From: Candidatus Omnitrophota bacterium | GTDB lineage: Bacteria; Omnitrophota; Gorgyraeia; Zapsychrales; JANLHA01 | Length of the DNA: 7,691 nucleotides | Assembly: GCA_024653845.1 (NCBI GenBank) | Contig: JANLHA010000085.1 | Location: 1 to 7,691 of the forward strand | Direction of reading: 5' to 3' | In this document: positions 1-6,231 of the stretch, piece after piece | Position numbering within the stretch: position 1 is the first letter of the stretch | Layout: each line of letters begins with the position of its first letter | Program-made: the position numbers and the translations under genes | Notes under the pieces: generated by a model | Databases searched by the model: none | What the model saw: only the letters and a program-made list of their open reading frames with translations | What the model was told of the DNA's origin: nothing

Positions 1-13
1 TATCAATTTTATC

Positions 14-104
14 GACGGGTCGTGCGACCGAGTCGCTTGACGAGGAAGTGTCGGAGCGCGGAAGCGATCCGACCCGCTGCGGTATCCCCGCCGCGTCACC
101 CGTC
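14..104. other. GC-rich multi-hairpin segment at the end of the gene block
   Basis: By hand count 64 of the 91 bases are G or C, clearly richer than the neighbouring genes. The ends pair perfectly over 7 bp (14-20 with 98-104). Inside, three hairpins can be drawn: 24-28 with 32-36 around a 3-base loop; 50-55 with 68-73, then after a G-A mismatch 57-59 with 64-66, capped by a GGAA loop; and 75-77 with 93-95 plus 79-82 with 88-91 around a 5-base loop. The only long unpaired stretch is 37-49. GGAA is a GNRA-type tetraloop only when the plus strand is read as RNA, which favours plus-strand transcription, convergent with ilvE. Neither side has a U-tract, so it is not a standard intrinsic terminator. 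It could be a structured RNA, a dispersed intergenic repeat, or the 3' tail of a gene beyond the edge. The pairing is seen directly; the role is unknown. Confidence 0.5.
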
Positions 105-112
105 TGTATAGA

Positions 113-976
113 TTAATACTTCATTCCGTCTTTTTTCGTCACCTCATGAAAAGCGTCCAACATCTTCTTGGTAATCGGTCCAGGTGTTCCTGCCCCAATC
201 TTTCTTCCATCAACTTTCACAACAGGAATGAGTTCCGCCGCGGTCCCCGTCAAAAAACATTCTTGTGCATTATAAATCTCATGACGAGTCAAAGTGGTTT
301 CTTCCACAGAAATACGATTTTCTGTCGCAAGTTCCATCACCGCGTCACGCGTGATTCCCCGCAGTCGACCTTGAGCAGGAGTCAGCAGTTTTCCTTTTTT
401 CACAATGAAGATGTTATCGCCTGTGCACTCCGCCACATTCCCGTGCGTATCGAGCATGATCGCCTCAGAATATCCAGATGTATTCGCCTCAATTTTGGCG
501 AGAATGTTATTCAGATAATTCAAAGATTTCAATTGCGGATTCAACGCTTCGGCATGATTTCTCACCGTCGGGACCGTGATGATTTCCATTCCCTTCTGAT
601 ACAATTCCGGCGCATAAAGATTAATTTTGTCCGTGATGATAATGATCCCCGGTTTGCCGTAACACTTTCTAGGATCTAGCCCCAAATCTCCTTCACCTCG
701 AGTTACAATCACTCGAATATAAGCGTTATCAAGTTTATTTTCAAGAAGCGTACTTGCAATGGCCTTGCCCATATCCTCTTTGCTCATAGGAATTTCAATC
801 ATCAAGGTGTGACATGTTTCATAAAGACGTTCAACATGCTCATTGAGCTTAAAAATCAAACGGTTATACGAACGAATCCCTTCAAAAGCTCCGTCGCCAT
901 AAAGCAGACCATGATCAAACACCGAAACTTTCGCGTCTTCTTTCGCAAAAAATTTTCCATTGATGTAAACTTTCAT
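113..976 (-). CDS. ilvE: branched-chain amino acid aminotransferase (PLP fold type IV)
   Basis: A cytosolic PLP enzyme that transfers amino groups between glutamate and the 2-keto acids of leucine, isoleucine and valine. The 287-residue product has the usual length and runs end to end like archaeal-type IlvE. Visible landmarks are the N-terminal FDHGLLYGDGAFEGIR block (about 20-35), the PLP-binding lysine K150 in NPQLKSLNYLNN, E183 in the VAECTGDNIF block, the GITRDAV motif (about 207-213) and the C-terminal FLTGTAAELIPV segment (about 241-252). I chose the ATG at 976 because MKVYINGKF is the normal family start and a purine-rich Shine-Dalgarno stretch precedes it. The frame is also open to a TTG at 1000, which would add 8 unlikely residues. 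It begins 24 bp after the lolD stop, so it is probably co-transcribed with lolD. D-amino acid aminotransferase and 4-amino-4-deoxychorismate lyase share the fold, but the motif set fits IlvE better. The amino acid role is known from the family, not shown here. Confidence 0.93.
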   Translation of the reverse strand: MKVYINGKFFAKEDAKVSVFDHGLLYGDGAFEGIRSYNRLIFKLNEHVERLYETCHTLMIEIPMSKEDMGKAIASTLLENKLDNAYIRVIVTRGEGDLGLDPRKCYGKPGIIIITDKINLYAPELYQKGMEIITVPTVRNHAEALNPQLKSLNYLNNILAKIEANTSGYSEAIMLDTHGNVAECTGDNIFIVKKGKLLTPAQGRLRGITRDAVMELATENRISVEETTLTRHEIYNAQECFLTGTAAELIPVVKVDGRKIGAGTPGPITKKMLDAFHEVTKKDGMKY

Positions 977-980
977 ACGC

Positions 981-992
981 CCTTCTCTCCCC
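981..992 (-). promoter_or_regulatory. ribosome binding site of ilvE
   Basis: Read on the minus strand this is a run of purines containing GGGGAG (10 bases before the ATG at 976) and AGAAGG (4 bases before it). It supports the ATG at 976, because the alternative TTG at 1000 would lie upstream of this site. Confidence 0.6.
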
Positions 993-1000
993 TTCCCCAA

Positions 1001-1669
1001 TTATGCAACGACCATCCCATCTCTCATCCGCAGGATTCGTTGGCATCGTTTTGCGATGGATTCATCATGAGTGACCATCACCAAGGTCTGACAATTTTTA
1101 TGATTCAAATCCATCAAAAGATTAATGACGTCTTGCCCACTTTCAGAGTCCAGATTTCCCGTTGGCTCGTCACAAAAAATGATTTTAGGATCGTTGATCA
1201 AAGCCCGTGCGATTGCAACACGCTGCTGCTCTCCACCCGAAAGCTGAAAAGGCTTATGTTGAGCACGACTCTTCAAGCCAATCCGATCCAAAAGGTCCAT
1301 TGCCTTGGTCTTTAACGAGCCCCCTTGTTTGTCGCCTTGAACTAATCCTGGCAAAAAAACATTCTCTAAGGCCGTAAATTCTGAAAGCAGATGATAAAAC
1401 TGAAACACAAATCCAAATTGCTGGTTTCGCAAACGGGATCTTTGCACATCTGACATCTTGTAAACATTTTGACTATCAAACGCCACGTCACCCTGGCTGG
1501 GGGTGTCTAATCCGCCCAAAATGTGCAAAAGCGTAGACTTCCCGGCACCGGAAGGACCCACAATTGCTAACGTGTCCCCTGCCTCAATTCGCAAATTCAC
1601 ACCTTTGAGAACATGTAAGGGATTAACGTCTTGAGAATAAATCTTATGAACATCGTGCGTTTCGAGCAT
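1001..1669 (-). CDS. lolD: LolD-type lipoprotein-releasing ABC transporter ATPase
   Basis: The cytoplasmic ATPase that powers extraction of outer-membrane lipoproteins from the inner membrane and their hand-over to the periplasmic carrier LolA. The 222-residue protein has every ABC ATPase element in order: Walker [10 protein letters not shown] at 38-46, Q-loop Q90, signature LSGGEQQR at 143-150, Walker B IIFCDEPT at 163-170 with catalytic E168, D-loop GNLD at 171-174 and H-loop H201. Length and sequence fit the LolD/MacB/FtsE group. The LolC/E-type permease gene directly upstream makes LolD the best reading; a MacB-type or general lipoprotein-export ATPase is the alternative. The ATG is the natural start, with an in-frame stop at 1697-1699 upstream. 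No Shine-Dalgarno is visible, and a TATAAT box lies only 15 bases before the ATG, so the leader may be very short. The motifs are seen; the partner is inferred from context. Confidence 0.9.
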   Translation of the reverse strand: MLETHDVHKIYSQDVNPLHVLKGVNLRIEAGDTLAIVGPSGAGKSTLLHILGGLDTPSQGDVAFDSQNVYKMSDVQRSRLRNQQFGFVFQFYHLLSEFTALENVFLPGLVQGDKQGGSLKTKAMDLLDRIGLKSRAQHKPFQLSGGEQQRVAIARALINDPKIIFCDEPTGNLDSESGQDVINLLMDLNHKNCQTLVMVTHDESIAKRCQRILRMRDGMVVA

Positions 1670-1684
1670 GGCTAGAATAATATT

Positions 1685-1713
1685 ATTATAAGGTTTTTAG
1701 ATATGAATGCAAA
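1685..1713 (-). promoter_or_regulatory. possible sigma-70-type promoter for lolD-ilvE
   Basis: On the minus strand a perfect TATAAT (1690 down to 1685) follows TTTGCA (1713 down to 1708), a 4-of-6 match to the -35 consensus, at 17-bp spacing. Transcription would start near 1677, leaving about 8 bases before the lolD ATG. A 5-bp inverted repeat (1702-1706 with 1714-1718) overlaps the -35 region. The region is AT-rich, so a chance match is possible. Confidence 0.35.
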
Positions 1714-1726
1714 TCATAAGGGATAT

Positions 1727-1743
1727 TTTGGCAGATCGCCAAA
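1727..1743 (-). other. small hairpin after the permease gene stop
   Basis: A perfect 6-bp stem (1727-1732 with 1738-1743) encloses a 5-base loop and lies 14 bp after the stop codon of the LolC/E-type gene. No U-tract follows it in the direction of transcription, so it is at best a weak terminator or an mRNA 3'-end-stabilising hairpin. A stem this short can arise by chance. Confidence 0.3.
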
Positions 1744-1757
1744 TGTAAAAGTCCGCA

Positions 1758-2951
1758 CTATTCATATCTCAAGGCTTCCACAGGTTCCAAGCTCGCAGCT
1801 TTGGCTGCTGGATAAATTGTCGCCAGAAAAGAAATCAACATGGCACATCCGACAATGATCAACAAATCTTGCAACTGAATATCAACCGGCACATGATCAA
1901 TGGAGTAGATGTCTGCCGGCACCTTAATATATGTATGGAGAATATAGCTTATTCCTAACCCACCCACCAAGCCCCAGAATGTTCCTAACATCCCAATCAA
2001 AATCCCTTGTTTGGTGAAAATGGACCGAATAGCTTTTTTAGGAACTCCACAAGATTTGAGAATTCCAATGTCATGGATTTTACTAGTCACCGTTACAATC
2101 AATGTGCTGATGATATTGAACGCAGCGACCAGAATCATCAGGGTTAAAATGATAAACAATCCCCATTTCTCAAGAAAAAGAGCTTCAAAAAGATTGCGGT
2201 TCACGTCAATCCAACTTTTGATTAAAAAACTATACCCTAAACTTTCATAAAGGGCTTTTTTAATTTTCTCCGCTTGATAAGGATCGGCAATCTTCACACC
2301 AATTCCGGAGACTTTGTTTTGGGCGAAATGGAAAATCTCTTGGGCTTTAGAAATGCTGATGACCGAAAGATTCATATCATAATCCACCATACCGGTTTTA
2401 AAAATCCCCACGATCTTCAAGGGATACCGCCATGCCCCACCCGTCATTCCAGAGGTTGGAGATAATAAAGTGATGGTATCTCCGACGCTATAACCTAAAT
2501 ATCGTGCGAGCTCAACCCCAATCACCACGCCACCCTCTTTCAAATCATCCATGCTGCCTGCAACCAAATACTGCCGAACTTTGGTGATCTTATCTTCTTG
2601 AGCTGGATCAATTCCACGGACCACTTGAGAAATCGCGCGGCCATCCATTTCCAAAAAAAGATTCCCCTGAATAAACGGCGAGCTGGCCACCACTCCAGGG
2701 ATTTGTTTGACATACTTCTGAACTTGCGCATAATCACGCACACCGGTTTCTTTCTCGATGACAATATGTGGATTGGTTCCAATGATTTTCTCCCGCAAAT
2801 TGTTTCCAAAACCGGTCATGACGCCAGTGACTACAATTAATGCGGCAACACCAATGGCAATACCCGCCACAGAAATAAAATTGAGAAAGGATAAAAATCG
2901 TCCCTTGCTCGCGGTCAGATAACGATAACTGATCCAGTTTACGTAGTTCAC
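1758..2951 (-). CDS. lolC: LolC/LolE-family lipoprotein-releasing permease
   Basis: The inner-membrane permease of the Lol exporter, which takes mature outer-membrane lipoproteins from the membrane and passes them to LolA. The 397 residues show the family layout: TM1 at about 22-46 (FISVAGIAIGVAALIVV), a large periplasmic MacB-like domain (about 47-260), then a C-terminal FtsX-type domain with TM2 (about 263-289), TM3 (about 316-338) and TM4 (about 363-383). The conserved segment around KIHDIGILKSCGVP (291-304), where the ATPase is expected to dock, and the typical ending EPVEALRYE are both present. It starts at a GTG whose G-T-G-A overlaps the TGA of the upstream Yip1-family gene, with GGAG 6 bases upstream, suggesting translational coupling. 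Only one permease gene is present, unlike the LolC plus LolE pair of E. coli, so it may form a homodimer like LolF systems. That point is inference; the family assignment is firm. Confidence 0.9.
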   Translation of the reverse strand: MNYVNWISYRYLTASKGRFLSFLNFISVAGIAIGVAALIVVTGVMTGFGNNLREKIIGTNPHIVIEKETGVRDYAQVQKYVKQIPGVVASSPFIQGNLFLEMDGRAISQVVRGIDPAQEDKITKVRQYLVAGSMDDLKEGGVVIGVELARYLGYSVGDTITLLSPTSGMTGGAWRYPLKIVGIFKTGMVDYDMNLSVISISKAQEIFHFAQNKVSGIGVKIADPYQAEKIKKALYESLGYSFLIKSWIDVNRNLFEALFLEKWGLFIILTLMILVAAFNIISTLIVTVTSKIHDIGILKSCGVPKKAIRSIFTKQGILIGMLGTFWGLVGGLGISYILHTYIKVPADIYSIDHVPVDIQLQDLLIIVGCAMLISFLATIYPAAKAASLEPVEALRYE

Positions 2952-3658
2952 GGAGTGCTCCGCTCGATGTGCTCCCCTTGTTGTTGTGACTTGTACATGT
3001 GGTTTTCAGGATTCGCGAGACGAAAAAATAAAGGTATCCAAGCTGCAAAAACTAAAAATACTGGGATAAAATAAGCCAAGGTGGCTCGACGAAGACTCAT
3101 CTGATGAACATGTCGAAAGCCTGCAATCAAAATCATAAACGCCCAAATCCATGCCCCGATCATGGCGATGACTAAAATGACCAACACGCTGATTTGAGCA
3201 TCCAATTGACGGGCGATGAGCATCCCAGTTAAAGGGATGGCTGTGATCATACTATTGGCATTCCCATATGCGAAAACTGTAAATGTTCCTCGGAATCCTG
3301 CTTGACCACCAAAAATCATCACAAAAAGATGCCAAACGCCCGACGAAAGAAAAAGAACAATGACACCTTGGACTCCTGACAATAAAAATGTCACAATCAA
3401 CGGAATTGGCTCCTGAATCCCAACGACATAAGCATCTTTGATCGTTAAAAAAACGCTAGCAATCAACGTTGTTACAAGTGCAAACAAAAATGGAGATGTC
3501 AAAGATGAAGATACCTTCACGTGCTTGAAAAATTCATTCGGCCAAAAAAGAACATCTTGGATCGTTAAGAAAAAAGATTTGAAGAAACCCAGTTCTCGTC
3601 GATTGTCCCAACTGGTCCCTTCCAATGTCAAAGAAATCCCAGGCTCATCATTTCGCAT
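2948..3658 (-). CDS. Yip1-family multi-pass membrane protein
   Basis: An integral inner-membrane protein of the bacterial YIP1 family, whose biochemical role is not established. The 236 residues begin with a soluble part of about 50 residues, containing the WDNRRELGFFKSFFLTIQDVLF stretch typical of bacterial members (about 17-38). About five hydrophobic segments follow: roughly 54-74, 86-118 (perhaps a long or broken helix), 127-150, 155-180 and 193-214, then a short polar tail. The ATG at 3658 has a strong AAAGGAG site 5 bases upstream. The gene starts 26 bp after lysS and its stop overlaps the permease start by 4 bp, so the three are very likely one transcript. Its coupling to the Lol permease hints at a membrane or envelope role, but this is only context. 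The family call rests on sequence pattern and the topology is read by eye. Confidence 0.75.
   Translation of the reverse strand: MRNDEPGISLTLEGTSWDNRRELGFFKSFFLTIQDVLFWPNEFFKHVKVSSSLTSPFLFALVTTLIASVFLTIKDAYVVGIQEPIPLIVTFLLSGVQGVIVLFLSSGVWHLFVMIFGGQAGFRGTFTVFAYGNANSMITAIPLTGMLIARQLDAQISVLVILVIAMIGAWIWAFMILIAGFRHVHQMSLRRATLAYFIPVFLVFAAWIPLFFRLANPENHMYKSQQQGEHIERSTP
2958..2961 (-). promoter_or_regulatory. ribosome binding site for the GTG start of the LolC/E-type gene
   Basis: GGAG on the minus strand lies 6 bases before the GTG at 2951-2949, inside the end of the preceding gene. It supports GTG as the true start; no ATG near this position gives the family N-terminus. Confidence 0.55.
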
Positions 3659-3684
3659 AAATTCTCCTTTCTGAATTCACATCC

Positions 3685-5178
3685 TTAAACGTCTTCAGCC
3701 TCTTTTCCCTCAATCTCTTCGACATGTTCCGTCGGGGCGTGCGGTTTTAAAAGAGGGAAAAGGATCACATCTCGAATGGATGCCGAGTCGGTCAACAACA
3801 TCACCAAGCGATCAATGCCGATTCCCAAACCACCGGCGGGAGGCATCCCGTACTCCAGCGCATGCAAAAAATCTTCGTCGACATTGCGGTTTCCCGTTTC
3901 AATATCGTCTTCCAAATCTTCCGTTAACCTTTTGCGTTGCTCTTGTGGATCATTGAGCTCGGAATATGCATTGCCGACTTCCATTCCGGCGATGAAAACT
4001 TCAAAACGCTGAGCGATCCAAGGATTGTCAGCAAACGTTTTTGCCAAAGGAGAAAGGAACGTAAAATAATCTGTAAAAAAGACCGGATTGACCAACTCCT
4101 CTTCTTCCAACATTTCTTCGACGATCTTCATGACTCCCGAACGAGTGAGCTTTTCAACTTTTACTTTTCCTCCACGGGCTGCCTTGACTTTTTCCAACAT
4201 CGTCGGGGCATCGTCTTGCGGATCGATATCAAATTTTTCTTTCACAACTTTGGCAAAGGAGCGTCGTTCCCACGGGGTCGTGAAATCAATTTCCTGTCCC
4301 TGATACTGAACTTTATACCCCCCTGTCATTTCTTTGACCGCCCCACTAATCAAATCTTCGGTCAACTTCATCATGTCCTCGTAATTTCCATAAGCCTGAT
4401 AAACTTCAAGCATGGTGAATTCAGGGTTGTGACGAGTTGAAATTCCTTCGTTACGAAAATTACGATTGAGTTCATACACACGCTCAAAACCTCCAACGAG
4501 CAAACGCTTCAAATAGAGTTCCGGAGCAATTCGCAAGAAAACATCCATGTCATACGCATTGTGCCTGGACTGAAAAGGTCGGCCGCGCGCACCTCCCGCC
4601 AACGGCTGCAACATCGGCGTTTCGACCTCAAGAAATCCTTTTTTCTCCAAAGCCGCACGAATATAGGAAATGATTTTGCTTCTCTTGATAAAAAGTTCCC
4701 GTACTTCGGGATTGGCAATCAAATCCACATATCGTTGACGGTACCGCGTTTCGACATCTTTCAATCCATGCCATTTTTCAGGAAGAGACATCAACGACTT
4801 TGTCAAAAATGTCATGTTTGCCACACGCACGCTCGGCTGACCGGTTTTGGTATGGAAAAGCGCTCCTTCCACACCGACGATATCGCCAATGTCCATTGCC
4901 TGGCAAATTTTATAAACTTTCGATTCCGGATCTTCGAGTTTGATAAAAAGCTGCATGCGTCCGGTTTGATCAGCGAGATCTCCAAAAAGCACTTTGCCGT
5001 GGCTGCGCTGCGCCATGATCCGTCCAGCCAATTTGACCTCACGGCCTTCCTGAAAATTTTGCAATGTCTCCGCCACCGACGTCGTAGGTACAAAATTTTC
5101 GCCATACGCAGGAATTTGGGCTCCCAACAATTGATTCAGTTTCTGTATTCGCACTTGCTTGATGTCATCAGTTTCCAT
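3685..5178 (-). CDS. lysS: lysyl-tRNA synthetase, class II
   Basis: A cytosolic enzyme that activates lysine with ATP and charges tRNA-Lys. The 497 residues match the bacterial class II form (E. coli LysS is 505). An N-terminal OB-fold anticodon-binding domain (about 45-150, with VKLAGRIMAQRSHGK and LFGDLADQTG) precedes the catalytic domain. Class II motif 1 lies around GFLEVETPML (181-190), motif 2 around FERVYELNRNFRNEGISTRH (231-250), and motif 3 at GGLGIGIDRLVMLL (449-462). HNPEFTMLEVYQAY and the AYSELNDPQEQ segment (404-414) are typical of lysine enzymes rather than AspRS or AsnRS. The ATG at 5178 has AGGAG 7 bases upstream. It is preceded by a 182-bp non-coding gap holding a long inverted repeat, and no T-box motif is visible there. 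It heads the run lysS, Yip1-family gene, LolC/E-type gene. The gene looks complete, with no missing key motif. Confidence 0.97.
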   Translation of the reverse strand: METDDIKQVRIQKLNQLLGAQIPAYGENFVPTTSVAETLQNFQEGREVKLAGRIMAQRSHGKVLFGDLADQTGRMQLFIKLEDPESKVYKICQAMDIGDIVGVEGALFHTKTGQPSVRVANMTFLTKSLMSLPEKWHGLKDVETRYRQRYVDLIANPEVRELFIKRSKIISYIRAALEKKGFLEVETPMLQPLAGGARGRPFQSRHNAYDMDVFLRIAPELYLKRLLVGGFERVYELNRNFRNEGISTRHNPEFTMLEVYQAYGNYEDMMKLTEDLISGAVKEMTGGYKVQYQGQEIDFTTPWERRSFAKVVKEKFDIDPQDDAPTMLEKVKAARGGKVKVEKLTRSGVMKIVEEMLEEEELVNPVFFTDYFTFLSPLAKTFADNPWIAQRFEVFIAGMEVGNAYSELNDPQEQRKRLTEDLEDDIETGNRNVDEDFLHALEYGMPPAGGLGIGIDRLVMLLTDSASIRDVILFPLLKPHAPTEHVEEIEGKEAEDV

Positions 5179-5215
5179 CGATTTTCTCCTGAAAATAGCC
5201 CACTATTTCTTATAT

Positions 5216-5325
5216 TGAGTATTGGAGGCAACCCCTTCGTTCACACGAACACCGTCTCAACTGGAATTAAAAACCTGTTTGAAGACGGTGTCCGGGGTTC
5301 ACTCAGGAATTGCCTCCAATACTCA
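5216..5325. repeat. 110-bp palindromic element with 16-bp perfect inverted ends
   Basis: The outer arms 5216-5231 and 5310-5325 are perfect reverse complements over 16 bp. Nested inside, CCCC at 5232-5235 can pair with GGGG at 5294-5297, and 5250-5257 with 5283-5290 over 8 bp, extended by 3 more pairs past a one-base bulge. A side hairpin pairs 5236-5240 with 5245-5249. The whole unit can therefore fold into one long branched hairpin on either strand. It has no coding capacity and lies between the lpxI stop and lysS. This looks like a MITE or REP-like mobile repeat, but I see no convincing target-site duplication and only one copy in the window. It is not an intrinsic terminator, since no U-tract follows. 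In an lpxI-lysS read-through transcript it would form a stable leader structure ending 37 bases before the lysS ATG. Confidence 0.7.
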
Positions 5326-5360
5326 TTGTTATAATTCTTCTTAACTTGCCATCATTAACA

Positions 5361-6191
5361 TCACATCGCCACAATACAAATTCCTGCCTGATTCGCCAAC
5401 TTCACACTTTTTTCGCGATCAATGATCAATGTTTTATCCGCCTCAATTGCCAAACAACTAGCATTCACCTTAGCCATATTTTGGATTGTTCGAGGCCCCA
5501 TCACCGGAACATCAAAACGATTATCTTGTGCAGGCTTGCTGACCTTGATCACCACCGCGCCCCGTCGAGTAATTTTTCCTCCGCGCAAAATGCATTGATC
5601 TGTTCCTTCCATCGCTTCGATCGCTACAATCGCTTTATCTTTGACAACAACCGTTTGCCCCACGTCAATTCCGCCCATCGCCTTGGCAATCCCCTGTCCA
5701 AATTCAATGTCAGCCAATTCTTGCAAAGTCGGACCGCGCTTAGTTAGCGTCCCTTGAGGAGCAAGATACTTCTTTAACAAAAATGTCGAATCGAGAAGTT
5801 CTAAATTTTCTTCTTTCAACCGTTGTGCCACCGCCGCAAAAATCGTATCGGCTTTACGATCTTTGAGCGCTAAGAAAAGACTTTGAAATTCCTCATCGAG
5901 CTTCAACGTGTCATCAAACAAATTTTTGGGATTGACCTGACCTGCCATGACCACAAACTGCACGCCTTCCTCTTTAAAGAATGTAAAAAGTTTTTTCAAC
6001 TCTCCAACTTTGAACCAAACGAACCGCTCCACAAATGGCTTTAAAAGAATCGACGTGTCTCCTCGGATTCCCGCAGCAACCACTCGGATTCCTTGTTCTT
6101 TGGCCGCTCGAGCAAAAAGAATGGGAAATTGATTGTTCCCAGCGATAAGCCCTAATGTTTTGATGGATTGTTGAGAATCTTGAAAATTCAT
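5361..6191 (-). CDS. lpxI: UDP-2,3-diacylglucosamine pyrophosphatase LpxI
   Basis: Hydrolyses UDP-2,3-diacylglucosamine to lipid X (2,3-diacylglucosamine 1-phosphate) plus UMP, the lipid A step done by LpxH in E. coli. With the ATG at 6191 the protein has 276 residues, the usual LpxI length. The N-terminal domain opens with LGLIAGNNQFPILFARAAK (13-31), the family hallmark. The C-terminal domain (about 160-276) carries VVVKDKAIVAIEAMEGTDQ (181-199) and KPAQDNRFDVPVMGPRT (219-235), whose aspartate in RFD is a good candidate for the catalytic acid reported for Caulobacter LpxI. The frame stays open to a TTG at 6266, which would overlap lpxA by 35 bp. I prefer the ATG because it places the GLIAGN motif near the N-terminus, though no clear Shine-Dalgarno precedes it. 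lpxA ends 40 bp upstream and fits the pathway. lpxB, often nearby, does not follow; a repeat and lysS do. Confidence 0.92.
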   Translation of the reverse strand: MNFQDSQQSIKTLGLIAGNNQFPILFARAAKEQGIRVVAAGIRGDTSILLKPFVERFVWFKVGELKKLFTFFKEEGVQFVVMAGQVNPKNLFDDTLKLDEEFQSLFLALKDRKADTIFAAVAQRLKEENLELLDSTFLLKKYLAPQGTLTKRGPTLQELADIEFGQGIAKAMGGIDVGQTVVVKDKAIVAIEAMEGTDQCILRGGKITRRGAVVIKVSKPAQDNRFDVPVMGPRTIQNMAKVNASCLAIEADKTLIIDREKSVKLANQAGICIVAM

Positions 6192-6231
6192 GGCAGGATG
6201 AAAAACACCATTTCCCTCATCCACGAACAAC

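Noticed and set aside
14..104. A glmS ribozyme or RNase P RNA fragment
   Set aside because: Only a short TTGACGAGG stretch resembles glmS; the cleavage-site stem, the conserved core and a downstream glmS gene are missing. RNase P conserved regions are not present.
113..976. D-amino acid aminotransferase or aminodeoxychorismate lyase instead of IlvE
   Set aside because: They share the fold, but the pattern of motifs over the whole length is closest to branched-chain aminotransferases.
977..1000. An upstream TTG start for ilvE at 1000
   Set aside because: It adds eight residues encoded by the purine-rich Shine-Dalgarno region and no family member is expected to have them; the ATG at 976 gives the standard N-terminus.
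5216..5325. An intrinsic terminator for the lpx genes
   Set aside because: The arms are 78 bases apart and no U-tract follows on the minus strand, so the structure does not fit the intrinsic terminator model.
4561..5334. A 257-codon open frame on the plus strand opposite lysS
   Set aside because: It lies antisense to a well-supported lysS, its translation shows no recognisable motif, and it runs into the palindromic element. The same applies to the plus-strand frames at 146-679, 809-1315, 3937-4440 and 6589-7029.
5328..5356. A promoter for lysS with TATAAC at 5333-5328
   Set aside because: No acceptable -35 box lies at 16 to 18 bp; the match is too weak to list as a feature.
5179..5360. A T-box riboswitch in front of lysS
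   Set aside because: The conserved T-box sequence and an antiterminator/terminator pair with U-tract are absent.
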